The position numbers and the translations under genes were made by a program. A DNA stretch of 64,000 bases from Kitasatospora fiedleri (GTDB lineage Bacteria; Actinomycetota; Actinomycetes; Streptomycetales; Streptomycetaceae), in contig NZ_OX419519.1 in the NCBI RefSeq assembly GCF_948472415.1, positions 7,655,001-7,719,000 of the forward strand. Reading direction: 5' to 3'. Positions 1 to 9,467 of the stretch are shown piece by piece; the first letter of the stretch is position 1; each line of letters begins with the position of its first letter. Below the pieces are notes generated by a model. The model saw only the letters and a program-made list of their open reading frames with translations, was not told the DNA's origin and ran no database searches.

Positions 1-2107
1 GCCACGCTCGGCTGGTCGGTGCCCGGCCAGAGCGCCCACGACCAGGCCGTGACGGCGGCCCGGAACTCCGAGCTCGCGCTCGTCTTCGTCAGCGACTTCC
101 AGTCCGAGGGCTCCGACCTGCGCGACATCGACCTGTCGGCCGCGCAGAACCAGCTCGTCGCGGACGTGGCCGCCGTCAACCCGCACACCGTCGTGGTCGT
201 CAACAGCGGCTCCGCGGTCACCATGCCCTGGGCCGGCGCGGTGCAGGGCATCGTGGCCAACTGGTACCCGGGGCAGGAGGCGGGCTCGGCGATCGCCGCG
301 CTGCTCTACGGGGACGTCAACTTTTCCGGCAAGCTGCCGGTGACCTTCCCGAAGTCGCTCGCCGACGTGCCCGCCGCGAGCACCGCGCAGTGGCCCGGCC
401 AGAACGGCAGCGTGCAGTACTCGGAGGGCGTGAACGTCGGCTACCGCTGGTACGACGCGAAGAACAAGGAGCCGCTCTACCCCTTCGGGTACGGCCTCTC
501 CTACACCACCTTCGGCTACTCCGGCCTCACCGTCTCCGCGCCGGACGCCGCGGGCGACGTGGCCGTCGGTTTCGACGTCACCAACACCGGCACCCGGGCC
601 GGCTCCGAGGTCGCCCAGGTCTACGTCGGCCAGCCCGCCGCCGGCGGCGAGCCGCCGAAGAGCCTGCGCGGCTTCCGGAAGGTCACCCTGGACCCCGGCC
701 GGACCGAGCACGTCGCGCTGACCCTGGACGCCCGCAGCTTCCAGTACTGGGCGGGCTCCTGGACGACCGCCCCCGGCACCCACACCGTCTCCGTCGGCTC
801 CTCCTCCCGCGACCTGCGCCTCACCGGCCAGACCACCGTCACCGGCGGCGGCACCGGCGGCGGTCTGACCCTGCTGCCGCGGACGGGGTGGTCGGCGTCG
901 GCGTCCTCGACGGGCGGGGGTGACGTTCCGGCGAACATGTTGGACGGGGTGGCCGGTTCGCGGTGGTCGTCGGGCGTGCCGATGGCGGCGGGGCAGTCGG
1001 TGACGGTGGACACCGGTGCGGTGCGGTCGCTGGCGCGGATCACGATGGACTCGGGTGGCAGTGCGAACGACTACGCGCGGGTTACCAGGTGTTCCTGTCC
1101 TCGGACGGGGTGTCGTGGGGTTCGGCGGTGGCGTCGGGCAGCGGGACGGGGGCGCTGGTGACGGTGGACTTCCCGGCGCAGAACGCCCGGTACGTGAAGG
1201 TGGTGCAGACCGGGGCGTCCACCTCCTGGTGGTCGATCGCAGAGTTCAACGCCTACACCAGTGGCGGGAGTTCGGGCGGCGGCGGGACGAGCGTGCTGTC
1301 GCGGACGGGGTGGTCGGCGTCGGCGTCCTCGACGGGCGGGGGTGACGTTCCGGCGAACATGCTGGACGGGGTGGCCGGTTCGCGGTGGTCGTCGGGCGTG
1401 CCGATGGCGGCGGGGCAGTCGGTGACGGTGGACACCGGTGCGGTGCGGTCGCTGGCGCGGATCACGATGGACTCGGGCGGTAGTGCGAACGACTACGCGC
1501 GGGGCTACCAGGTGTTCCTGTCCTCGGACGGGGTGTCGTGGGGTTCGGCGGTGGCGTCGGGCAGCGGGACGGGGGCGCTGGTGACGGTGGACTTCCCGGC
1601 GCAGAACGCCCGGTACGTGAAGGTGGTGCAGACCGGGGCGTCCACCTCCTGGTGGTCGATCGCAGAGTTCAACGCCTACACCAGTGGCGGGAGTTCGGGC
1701 GGCGGCGGGACGAGCGTGCTGTCGCGGACGGGGTGGTCGGCGTCGGCGTCCTCGACGGGCGGGGTGACGTTCCGGCGAACATGCTGGACGGGGTGGCCGG
1801 TTCGCGGTGGTCGTCGGGCGTGCCGATGGCGGCGGGGCAGTCGGTGACGGTGGACACCGGTGCGGTGCGGTCGCTGGCGCGGATCACGATGGACTCGGGC
1901 GGTAGTGCGAACGACTACGCGCGGGGCTACCAGGTGTTCCTGTCCTCGGACGGGGTGTCGTGGGGTTCGGCGGTGGCGTCGGGCAGCGGGACGGGGGCGC
2001 TGGTGACGGTGGACTTCCCGGCGCAGAACGCCCGGTACGTGAAGGTGGTGCAGACCGGGGCGTCCACCTCCTGGTGGTCGATCGCCGAGTTCAACGCCTA
2101 CGGCTGA
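1..2107 (+). CDS. GH3 family beta-glycosidase, C-terminal part, with three F5/8C (discoidin) domains; 5' end outside window; two frameshifts
   Basis: This is the C-terminal half of a secreted glycoside hydrolase family 3 enzyme; its start lies before base 1. The first 130 codons match the GH3 C-terminal alpha/beta sandwich (motifs WYPGQEAG and GKLPVTFP). A fibronectin-III-like domain follows (YPFGYGLSYTTF, then a region with GSEVAQVYV). The tail carries three almost identical F5/8 type C carbohydrate-binding units joined by Gly/Ser linkers. Reading starts in frame 1, moves to frame 3 near 1081 and to frame 2 near 1763. At each point one base is missing compared with the sister repeat, a C/G near 1081 and one G of a G5 run at 1761-1764. 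The repaired protein ends in WWSIAEFNAYG and TGA. Such enzymes release terminal beta-linked sugars outside the cell. The exact substrate cannot be read from this half. Confidence 0.85.
878..2107 (+). repeat. Three tandem 423-bp repeats encoding F5/8C domains
   Basis: The segment beginning GGACGGGGTGGTCGGCG occurs at 881, 1303 and 1726. The periods are 422 and 423 bp, so a full unit is 141 codons. The copies are nearly identical at the DNA level, including third codon positions. This points to very recent duplication or ongoing gene conversion. The few differences include the two single-base losses that break the reading frame. Confidence 0.93.
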
Positions 2108-2120
2108 GCCGGTCCTGACG

Positions 2121-2144
2121 CCGCGGGGGCTGCCTCCCCCGCGG
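2121..2144 (+). terminator. Terminator hairpin after the GH3 gene
   Basis: A perfect 9-bp stem, CCGCGGGGG with CCCCCGCGG and a 6-nt loop, starts 14 bases after the GH3 stop codon. There is no U-tract, as is usual in this group. Confidence 0.6.
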
Positions 2145-2154
2145 ACCGGAGGTG

Positions 2155-2192
2155 GTCAGCGCCTTCCCGACGCCGCTCGGGGAGGCGCTGAC
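2155..2192. terminator. Second hairpin downstream of GH3
   Basis: Arms GTCAGCGCCTTCCC (2155-2168) and GGGGAGGCGCTGAC (2179-2192) pair over 14 bp with one mismatch around a 10-nt loop. It stands directly behind the first hairpin, so it may back up termination. Confidence 0.45.
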
Positions 2193-2270
2193 CGGTCCGG
2201 TGCCCCGGCGGCGGGAAGCCGGTCTCCCGCCCACGGGTGCGGGCGGGTCGTGGCGCCCGGTCGCCACCGG

Positions 2271-2290
2271 GTTTTACAACGTTATACAGA
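2271..2290. promoter_or_regulatory. AACGTT-core LacI-type operator candidate 1 upstream of GH127
   Basis: The AT-rich stretch GTTTTACAACGTTATACAGA has its AACGTT core at 2278-2283. This core hexamer is unusual at such GC content and recurs in three other promoter regions of this locus. Symmetry outside the core is partial. The assignment to the LacI regulator at 16161 is inference. Confidence 0.4.
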
Positions 2291-2412
2291 GCCTGAGGGT
2301 CGTCGGCAAGGGTGCGTCGGTGCCCGTCGGCGGCCCTCCGGCCTTTCCGGTGAGTCGCCCGCTGCCGCTGCTGATCATGGGAATCGATCCGCGACGATCC
2401 CTGTCGGAGCAC

Positions 2413-2472
2413 TGGACACCGCTCCCGCCGCATGCTGTCATGCCGTTGCCCCCAGGTTTCTAACGTTGGAAT
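2413..2472 (+). promoter_or_regulatory. Candidate promoter and AACGTT operator 2 for the GH127-GH2-GH76 operon
   Basis: TGGACA (2413-2418) and TGTCAT (2436-2441) are separated by 17 bp and form a weak promoter candidate. Downstream lies TTTCTAACGTTGGAA with its AACGTT core at 2462-2467, just before the ribosome binding site GGAGGAG at 2481-2487. An operator right after the start point would suit repression by a LacI-family protein. Confidence 0.4.
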
Positions 2473-2493
2473 TCTCCTCGGGAGGAGAATGTC

Positions 2494-5385
2494 ATGCCCA
2501 TGAACCGCAGGCAGTTCGTCGGCAGCGCCGCCGCCGTCGGCGCCGGCCTCTCGTTGCCCGCACCGGCCGACGCGCTCGCCGCCCCCGCACGTCCAGCCCC
2601 CGCCCGGCCCGCCGCCGCGACGGCCGCCGCCGCGACGGTCGCCCCCGCCCCGGGCGGCCTCTACTTCCCCAACGCGGCGCCGCTGGCCCCCGTCGCGTTC
2701 CTGCGCCTGCCGCCCGGCAGCATCACCGCGGCCGGCTGGCTCGACGGCCAGCTGCGGCTCCAACTCGCCGGCCTGTGCGGCCGCTACGACCAGCTCTCGC
2801 ACTTCCTCGACCTGAACACCAGCGGCTGGACCCACCCCGACCGGGTCGGCTGGGAGGAAGTCCCGTACTGGCTGCGCGGCTACGTCGACCTGGCCGTCGC
2901 CACCCGCGACGCCACCGCCCTCGCCACCGCCCGCCGCTGGATCGACGCGATCGTCGCCACCCGGCAGTCCGACGGCTTCTTCGGGCCGACCGCCCTGCGC
3001 ACCTCGCTCAACGGCGGACCGGACTTCTGGCCGTTCCTGCCGCTCACCTGGGCGCTGCGCAGCTGGCAGGAGTACAGCGGCGACACCCGGATCATCCCGC
3101 TGCTCAGCGCCTTCTTCCGCTACATGAACGCCCAGGGCCCCGGCGCGTTCAACAGCAGCTGGGTCTCGGTGCGCTGGGGCGACGCGCTGGACAGCGTCTT
3201 CTGGCTCTACAACCGCACCGGCGACGCCTTCCTGCTCTCCCTGGCCGACAAGATCCACACCTACGGCGCGAACTGGACCGACAACCTGCCCAGCCTGCAC
3301 AACGTCAACATCGCGCAGGGCTTCCGCGAACCCGCCCAGTACGCGCTGCGCTCCCCGTCCACCACCCTGACCGGCTCCGCGTACCGCACCTACGACAAGG
3401 TGATGGCGCAGTACGGCCAGTTCCCCGGCGGCGGCTTCGCGGGGGACGAGAACGCCCGGCCCGGCTTCGGCGACCCGCGCCAGGGCTTCGAGACCTGCGG
3501 CGTCGTCGAGTTCATGGCCAGCCACCAGCTGCTGAACCGGATCACCGGCGACCCGCTCTGGGCCGACCGCTGCGAGGACCTCGCCTTCAACTCGCTGCCC
3601 GCCGCGCTCGACCCCGACGGCAAGGCCGTGCACTACATCACCAGCGCCAACAGCGTCGACCTCGACAACACACCCAAGAGCCAGGGCCAGTTCCAGAACG
3701 GCTTCGCCATGCAGGCGTTCATGCCCGGCGTCGACCAGTACCGCTGCTGCCCGCACAACTACGGCATGGGCTGGCCCTACTTCCTGGAGGAACTCTGGCT
3801 CGCCACCCCCGACAACGGACTCGCCGCCGCCATGTACGCCGCCTGCTCGGTCACCGCCAAGGTCGCCGACGGCACGGCGGTCACCTTCACCGAGACCACC
3901 GACTACCCGTTCGCCGAGACCGTCACGCTGCGCCTGAGCACCCCCAAGCCGCTGGACTTCCCGCTCTACCTGCGCGTCCCCGGCTGGTGCGCCGCGCCCG
4001 CCCTCACCGTCAACGGCGCCGCCGTCAGCGCCCCCGCCGGACCGGCCTACACCGTCGTCCGCCGGACCTGGCGCGACGGCGACACCGTCGTGCTGCGCCT
4101 GCCGCAGCGCACCACCGTCCGCACCTGGGCCGCCAACCGCGGCAGCGTCTCGGTCGACCACGGCCCGCTGACGTACGCGCTGCGGATCGGCGAGAACTAC
4201 CAGCAGTACGCCGGCACCGCCGCCTTCCCCGAGTACGCCGTGCACGCCACCACGCCCTGGAACTACGGCCTCGCGCTGGACGCCGGGAGCCCCGCCTTCA
4301 CCGCCGCCGGGGGAGCGCTCCCGGCCAACCCCTTCACCCAGGCCGGCACCCCGGTGCGGATCACCGTGCCCGCCCGCCGCGTCCCCGAGTGGCAGGCCGA
4401 CGGCCAGCACGTGGTCACCCCGCTGCAGAACAGCCCCGCCCGCAGCACCGCGCCCGTCGAGACCGTCACCCTCATCCCGATGGGCGCGGCCCGGCTGCGG
4501 ATCTCCGCCTTCCCCACCACCTCCCCGAACGGCACGCCCTGGACCACCGGCGGCGCCTCGTTCCGGCTGCGCAACCGCAACTCGGGCAAGGTGCTGGGCG
4601 TGGACGGCATGTCGACGGCCGACAGCGCCCGGGTGGTGCAGTTCGCCGACAGCGGGACGGCCGACCACCTGTGGCAGCTGGTCGACAACGGCGACGGCTG
4701 GCTGCGCATCCGCAACGTCAACTCCGGCAAGGTGCTGGGCGTCGACGTGATGTCCACGGCGGACAGCGCGCGGGTGGTGCAGTTCGCGGACAACGGCACC
4801 GCCGACCACCTGTGGCAGCTGGTCGACAACGGCGACGGCTGGTTCCGGCTGCGCAACCGCAACTCCGGCAAGGTGCTGGGCGTGGACGGCATGTCGACCG
4901 CGGACAGCGCGCAGGTGGTGCAGTTCGCCGACAGCGGCACCGCCGACCACCTCTGGCAGCTCCAGCCCGACGGCCAGGTCCGGGTCCAGAACCGCAACTC
5001 GGGCAAGGTGCTGGGCGTGGACGGCATGTCGACGGCCGACAGCGCGCAGGTGGTGCAGTTCGCCGACAGCGGCACCGCCGACCACCTGTGGACCTTCCTG
5101 GCCGACGCCGACGGCTGGTTCCGCATCCGCAACGTCAACTCCGGCAAGGTGCTGGGCGTCGACGGCATGTCGACCGCCGACAGCGCGCGGGTGGTGCAGT
5201 TCGCGGACAACGGCACCGCCGACCACCAGTGGCGCCTGGTCGACAACGGCGACGGCTGGTTCCGGCTGCGCAACCGCAACTCCGGCAAGGTGCTGGGCGT
5301 GGACGGCATGTCGACCGCGGACAGCGCCCGGGTGGTGCAGTTCGCCGACAGCGGCACCGCCGACCACCTCTGGCAGCTGCGCTGA
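2494..5385 (+). CDS. Secreted GH127 (DUF1680) beta-L-arabinofuranosidase-like enzyme with six ricin-like repeats
   Basis: This 963-residue exported hydrolase starts at ATG 2494, six bases after GGAGGAG. The N-terminus has a twin-arginine signal (MNRRQFVGSAAAVGAG). Residues 60-640 match the GH127 fold. The motif ETC (E333, C335) and the Cys pair in RCCPHN (C418, C419) correspond to the zinc/thiolate site known from Bifidobacterium HypBA1, which cleaves beta-1,2-linked L-arabinofuranose. This catalytic site is therefore intact. From about residue 690 to the end there are six copies of a 46-50 residue unit containing NSGKVLGVDGMSTADSA, a RICIN-like beta-trefoil module that probably binds sugar. 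A GH2 gene follows 68 bp downstream and a GH76 gene after that, suggesting one operon. Sugar specificity other than arabinofuranose is possible in this family. Confidence 0.9.
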   Translation: MPMNRRQFVGSAAAVGAGLSLPAPADALAAPARPAPARPAAATAAAATVAPAPGGLYFPNAAPLAPVAFLRLPPGSITAAGWLDGQLRLQLAGLCGRYDQLSHFLDLNTSGWTHPDRVGWEEVPYWLRGYVDLAVATRDATALATARRWIDAIVATRQSDGFFGPTALRTSLNGGPDFWPFLPLTWALRSWQEYSGDTRIIPLLSAFFRYMNAQGPGAFNSSWVSVRWGDALDSVFWLYNRTGDAFLLSLADKIHTYGANWTDNLPSLHNVNIAQGFREPAQYALRSPSTTLTGSAYRTYDKVMAQYGQFPGGGFAGDENARPGFGDPRQGFETCGVVEFMASHQLLNRITGDPLWADRCEDLAFNSLPAALDPDGKAVHYITSANSVDLDNTPKSQGQFQNGFAMQAFMPGVDQYRCCPHNYGMGWPYFLEELWLATPDNGLAAAMYAACSVTAKVADGTAVTFTETTDYPFAETVTLRLSTPKPLDFPLYLRVPGWCAAPALTVNGAAVSAPAGPAYTVVRRTWRDGDTVVLRLPQRTTVRTWAANRGSVSVDHGPLTYALRIGENYQQYAGTAAFPEYAVHATTPWNYGLALDAGSPAFTAAGGALPANPFTQAGTPVRITVPARRVPEWQADGQHVVTPLQNSPARSTAPVETVTLIPMGAARLRISAFPTTSPNGTPWTTGGASFRLRNRNSGKVLGVDGMSTADSARVVQFADSGTADHLWQLVDNGDGWLRIRNVNSGKVLGVDVMSTADSARVVQFADNGTADHLWQLVDNGDGWFRLRNRNSGKVLGVDGMSTADSAQVVQFADSGTADHLWQLQPDGQVRVQNRNSGKVLGVDGMSTADSAQVVQFADSGTADHLWTFLADADGWFRIRNVNSGKVLGVDGMSTADSARVVQFADNGTADHQWRLVDNGDGWFRLRNRNSGKVLGVDGMSTADSARVVQFADSGTADHLWQLR
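4558..5385 (+). repeat. Six in-frame ricin-like repeats (about 140 bp each) at the 3' end of the GH127 gene
   Basis: The phrase NSGKVLG appears six times at spacings of about 46-50 codons, each followed by STADSA and by a TADHxW motif. DNA similarity between copies is high but not complete. Six units would make two beta-trefoils. Confidence 0.85.
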
Positions 5386-5453
5386 CCCCGCCGCACTCCG
5401 CGCCACCGCGACCCCGCACCGCCCTTCCCCACCCGTTCGTTGGAGGAGCACCG

Positions 5454-7807
5454 ATGCACCGACCGCCCCCCGCCGCCGCAGCCGCAGCCGCGCTCCGCAG
5501 CCGGACGGCCGCCCTGCTCGCCGTCCTCGTGACGGCCGCCGCCCTGCTGCTGGCGGCCGGGCAGGCCCCGGCCCGGGCCGCCGCCTGGACGCCCAAATCG
5601 CCGCCGATGACCACCCCGTGGACCGCCCAGGTCCCCGTCGACCACCCGCTGCCGGAGTACCCGCGCCCGCAGCTCACCCGCCCCGACTGGCTCAACCTCA
5701 ACGGCATCTGGGACTTCGCCGTCACCCCGGCCGGCGCCGGCCAGCCCGCGACCTTCGGCGAGCAGATCCGCGTCCCGTTCGTCGCCGAGTCCGCGCTCTC
5801 CGGCATCCAGCGGCAGATCACCCAGAACGACCGGCTCTGGTACAAGCGCACCTTCACCGTCCCGGCGAACTGGTCCGGCCGCCGCGTCCTGCTCAACTTC
5901 GGCGCCTCCGACTGGCAGACTACCGTCCGGGTCAACGGCACCCAGGTCGGCGCCGTGCACAGCGGCGGCTACGACGCCTTCGGCTACGACATCACCCCGT
6001 ACCTCAACGGCGGCACCAACACCGTCGTGGTCTCGGTCTGGGACCCGACCCAGACCGGCGGCGGCGCGGTCGGCAAGCAGCGCAACACCAACGGCGTCCT
6101 GCCGCACTCCGGCGGCGGCATCTTCTACACCGCCGCGTCCGGGATCTGGCAGACCGTCTGGCTGGAGCCCGTCGCCGCCGCCCACCTCAGCCGCCTCGAC
6201 CTGGTGCCCGACCCCGCCGCCGGCACCGTCCGGGCCACCGCCCTCGCCGACGGCGCCGCCGGCCAGAGCGTGCGGGTCACCGTCTCCACCGGCGGCACCG
6301 TGGTCGGCACCGCCACCGGCCAGGTCGGCGCGCCGATCACCGTGCCCGTCCCCGGCGCCCGCCTGTGGACCCCCGAGGACCCGTTCCTCTACGACGTCCG
6401 CGCCGACCTGCTGTCCGGCGCCACCACCGTCGACTCCGTCGGCAGCTACACCGGCATCCGCTCGATCGCCGTCGCCACCGTCAACGGCGTCCAACGCCCG
6501 GTCCTGAACGGGAAGTTCGTCTTCCAGACCGGCACCCTCGACCAGGGCTACTGGCCCGACGGCATCTACACCGCCCCCACCGACGACGCGCTCAAGTCCG
6601 ACCTCCAGGCGCACAAGGACCTCGGCTTCAACCTGGTCCGCAAGCACATCAAGGTCGAGCCGCAGCGCTGGTTCTACTGGGCCGACCGGCTCGGCCTGCT
6701 GGTCTGGCAGGACATGCCCGCGATGGACACCCGCACCCCGACGCCGCCGCCCGCACCCAGTGGGAGGCCGAGTACCACCGGATCATCGACCAGCACCGCA
6801 GCTCGCCCGCGCTGATCCAGTGGGTCGACGAGAACGAGGGCTGGGGCCAGTACGACCAGGCCCGGATCGCCGCCGACGTCAAGGCGTACGACCCCTCCCG
6901 GCTGGTCGACAACATGAGCGGCGTCAACTGCTGCGGCGCCGTCGACGGCGGCAACGGCGACGTGGTCGACAACCACGTCTACGTCGGCCCCGGCGCCACC
7001 ACCCCCACCGCCACCCGGGCCGCCGTCCTCGGCGAGTACGGCGGCCTCGGCCTGCGGGTGGCCGGCCACGAGTGGTACCCCGGCGGCGGCTTCAGCTACG
7101 AGGACCAGCCCAGCACGGCCGCCCTCAACGACCGCCTCGTCAACCTGCTCGACAGCCTGCGCACCGGCCAGATGCCCGCCGGGCTCTCCGCCTCCGTCTA
7201 CACCGAGATCACCGACGTCGAGAACGAGGCCAACGGGCTGCTCAGCTACGACCGCCAGACGGTCAAGGTGGACGCCGCCCGGGTCCGGGCCGCCAACCTC
7301 GCCCTGATCGCGGCCTCCCGCACCACCCCCGCCAACCCCACCCTGCCCACCGGCCAGTACACGTCGCTGCGCGCCACCACCGCCTGCTGCACCGACCGCT
7401 ACCTGCGCCACTACGACGGCCTCGCCACCACCGAGCACGTCGACGCCGCCAGCAGCGCGCTGCTGAAGGCCGACGCCACCTGGAAGGTCGTCCCCGGCCT
7501 GGCCGACCCCGCCTGCTACTCCTTCGAATCGCGCAACTACCCCGGCCAGTACCTGCGCCACCGCGACAGCCGGGTCCACCGCGAGGCCGGCAGCGACGCC
7601 CTCTTCCGCGCCGACGCCACCTTCTGCGCCCGGCCCGGAACCGGCGGCGTCCGCCTCACCGCCTACAACTACCCCGACCGCTACCTGCGCCACTTCGACT
7701 CCCAGGTGTGGATCGCCACCTACGGCGGCGGCAACCCGTGGGACGGCAACACCCCCTCGTTCGTCGCCGACACCACCTGGTCCGTCGACGCCCCCTGGGC
7801 GCCCTGA
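5454..7807 (+). CDS. Secreted GH2 family glycosidase with C-terminal AbfB (CBM42-like) domain; one frameshift
   Basis: The start is ATG 5454, five bases after GGAGGAG, followed by a Sec signal peptide rich in Ala and Leu. The N-terminal half shows the GH2 sugar-binding and immunoglobulin-like domains (WLNLNGIWDF, RVLLNFGASDW, GGGIFYTAASGIWQTVWLE). The TIM barrel contains FNLVRKHIKVEPQRWFYWAD. The frame shifts between 6741 and 6750, where DTRTPTP should run on into AARTQWEAEYHRIID. A single missing C restores it. The catalytic region continues with IQWVDENEGWGQYD. The last 150 residues are an AbfB-like domain with three YLRH motifs, a fold that binds arabinofuranose side chains. GH2 includes beta-galactosidases, glucuronidases and mannosidases, and I cannot choose among them. 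It lies between GH127 and GH76. Confidence 0.85.
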
Positions 7808-7912
7808 CCGACCCGGCAGCACCGACCGGCTGCGGCCGGGCCGACCCCGGCCCGGCCGCAGCCGCGTCCCCCCGCCCGTCCCCCCGTTCCCCCGCAGCAC
7901 CAGGAGACCCCC

Positions 7913-9355
7913 GTGACCGTGTCCCGCCCCCTGCGCGCCGCCCTGCTCTCCACCGCCGTGCTGGCCGCGGCGCTGCCCGGCGTCAGCGCCGCCGCCCCCG
8001 CCGCGGCCGTCACCGCCGCGATCTGCAACAAGTACTGCGACACCCGCGACCCCGCCCTCAGCCCGCAGGACCGGCAGCCGGTCTCCGCGACGCTCTCGGG
8101 CCGCACGCTCGCCCTGCACTTCGACGACGCCGACGCCATGGGATGGGCCTCGATCACCGGCGGCGCGGCCGGCGACGAGGTGTGGCTGGACCGCTCCATG
8201 GACGGCGGCCGGACCTGGACCGGCGGCAGCAAGCTCGGCGACACCAAGGTCCCGGCGGGCGGCAGCGGCTGGCGCACCCTGATGTACAACGTGGACGACT
8301 GGAACACCCGCGGCGTCGGCGCGCTGCGGGCCTGCGGACAGGTCGGCACGGCCCTCGCCTGCACCCCCTGGGCGCGCACCACCTGGAACGCCTGGGACCG
8401 GCGCACCGCCGCCGCCACCGCCCTGATGGCCTCCTTCGACCGCACCACCAAGCTCTTCGGCGGCAACGGCTGGTGGACCGGCGCCAACGCGCTCACCGCG
8501 ATCATCGACAACGCCCGGCTCACCGGCATGGGCAGCTACACCTACGCCATCGCCGAGACGTACGACAAGAACATCAACGCGCAGGGCGGCAACTTCACCA
8601 ACGAGTACCTGGACGACACCGGCTGGTGGGGCCTGGCTTGGGTGGCCGCCTACGACCAGACCGGCGACGGCCGCTACCTGGCCACCGCCCGTGCCGACGC
8701 CGACCACATGACCGCCAACTGGACCGGCTCCTGCGGCGGCGGCGTGCGCTGGAACACCGGCAGCACCTACAAGAACGCGATCACCAACGAGCTGTACCTC
8801 CAGCTCACCGCCGCCCTGCACAACCGCATCCCCGGCGACACCGCCTACCTCCAGCGGGCCCGCGACGAGTGGACCTGGTTCCGGGGCAGCGGCATGGTCA
8901 ACGCCGACCACCTCGTCAACGACGGCCTGAACGACGCCTGCGCCAACAACGGCCAGCCCACCTGGACGTACAACCAGGGCGTGGTCCTCGGCGGCCTGAC
9001 CGAGCTCTACCGGGCCACCGGCGACGCGAGCCTGCTCACCACCGCGCGCACCCTCGCCGACGCCTCCACCACCCGGCTGACCAGCGGGGGAGTGCTGCGC
9101 GAACCCGGCGAGGGCGACGGCTGCACCGGCGACGGCCCCTCCTTCAAGGGCGCCTACGTCCGCGGCCTGGGCCGGCTCAACACCCAGCTGTCCGACCACC
9201 CCTACGCGCCGACCCTCACCGCCTGGGCGAACTCCGCCTTCGCCAAGGACCGCAACCCGCTCGACCAGTACGGCCCGCACTGGGCGGGCGGCCCCGGCAG
9301 CACCGACTACGGCTGCCAGCAGAGCGCCCTCGACCTGCTCAACGCGGCCGGCTGA
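7913..9355 (+). CDS. Secreted GH76 family alpha-1,6-mannanase
   Basis: This 480-residue exported enzyme of glycoside hydrolase family 76 cuts alpha-1,6-mannan backbones. GTG 7913 was chosen because CAGGAG lies just upstream and a Sec signal peptide follows. After the signal there is an 80-residue beta-rich segment resembling a lectin-like or F-type attachment. The (alpha/alpha)6 barrel then begins near residue 150. The paired aspartates in YLDDTGWWGLAW (D234, D235) match the catalytic pair of the family. Further family motifs are TYNQGVVLGGL and GPSFKGAYVRGLGRL. It is the third gene after GH127 and GH2, in the same direction, and faces the GH92 mannosidase across a shared terminator. Confidence 0.88.
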   Translation: MTVSRPLRAALLSTAVLAAALPGVSAAAPAAAVTAAICNKYCDTRDPALSPQDRQPVSATLSGRTLALHFDDADAMGWASITGGAAGDEVWLDRSMDGGRTWTGGSKLGDTKVPAGGSGWRTLMYNVDDWNTRGVGALRACGQVGTALACTPWARTTWNAWDRRTAAATALMASFDRTTKLFGGNGWWTGANALTAIIDNARLTGMGSYTYAIAETYDKNINAQGGNFTNEYLDDTGWWGLAWVAAYDQTGDGRYLATARADADHMTANWTGSCGGGVRWNTGSTYKNAITNELYLQLTAALHNRIPGDTAYLQRARDEWTWFRGSGMVNADHLVNDGLNDACANNGQPTWTYNQGVVLGGLTELYRATGDASLLTTARTLADASTTRLTSGGVLREPGEGDGCTGDGPSFKGAYVRGLGRLNTQLSDHPYAPTLTAWANSAFAKDRNPLDQYGPHWAGGPGSTDYGCQQSALDLLNAAG

Positions 9356-9412
9356 GACCTGCCCCGGCGTGCCGCCCGCCCGCCGCCCCGGCGTGCCGCC
9401 CCCCGGGCACGG

Positions 9413-9449
9413 CGGTGCCGCCCGCCCCGGTCGGGGGCGGGCGGCACCG
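9413..9449. terminator. Bidirectional terminator between convergent GH76 and GH92 genes
   Basis: Arms CGGTGCCGCCCGCCCC (9413-9428) and GGGGCGGGCGGCACCG (9434-9449) are perfectly complementary over 16 bp with a 5-nt loop. It sits in the 112-bp gap between two genes ending towards each other. Confidence 0.75.
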
Positions 9450-9467
9450 GACGGACGGCCCCGCTCG

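Noticed and set aside
4310..4323. CebR-like GGGAGCGCTCCC inside the GH127 gene
   Set aside because: It lies deep within coding sequence, encodes normal residues, and matches only 12 of 14 bases.
2098..5451. Long open frame on the minus strand opposite the GH127 gene, over 1100 codons
   Set aside because: High GC leaves antisense frames open. The translation is Gly/Val/His repetitive and mirrors the ricin repeats, while the plus strand gives a full known enzyme.
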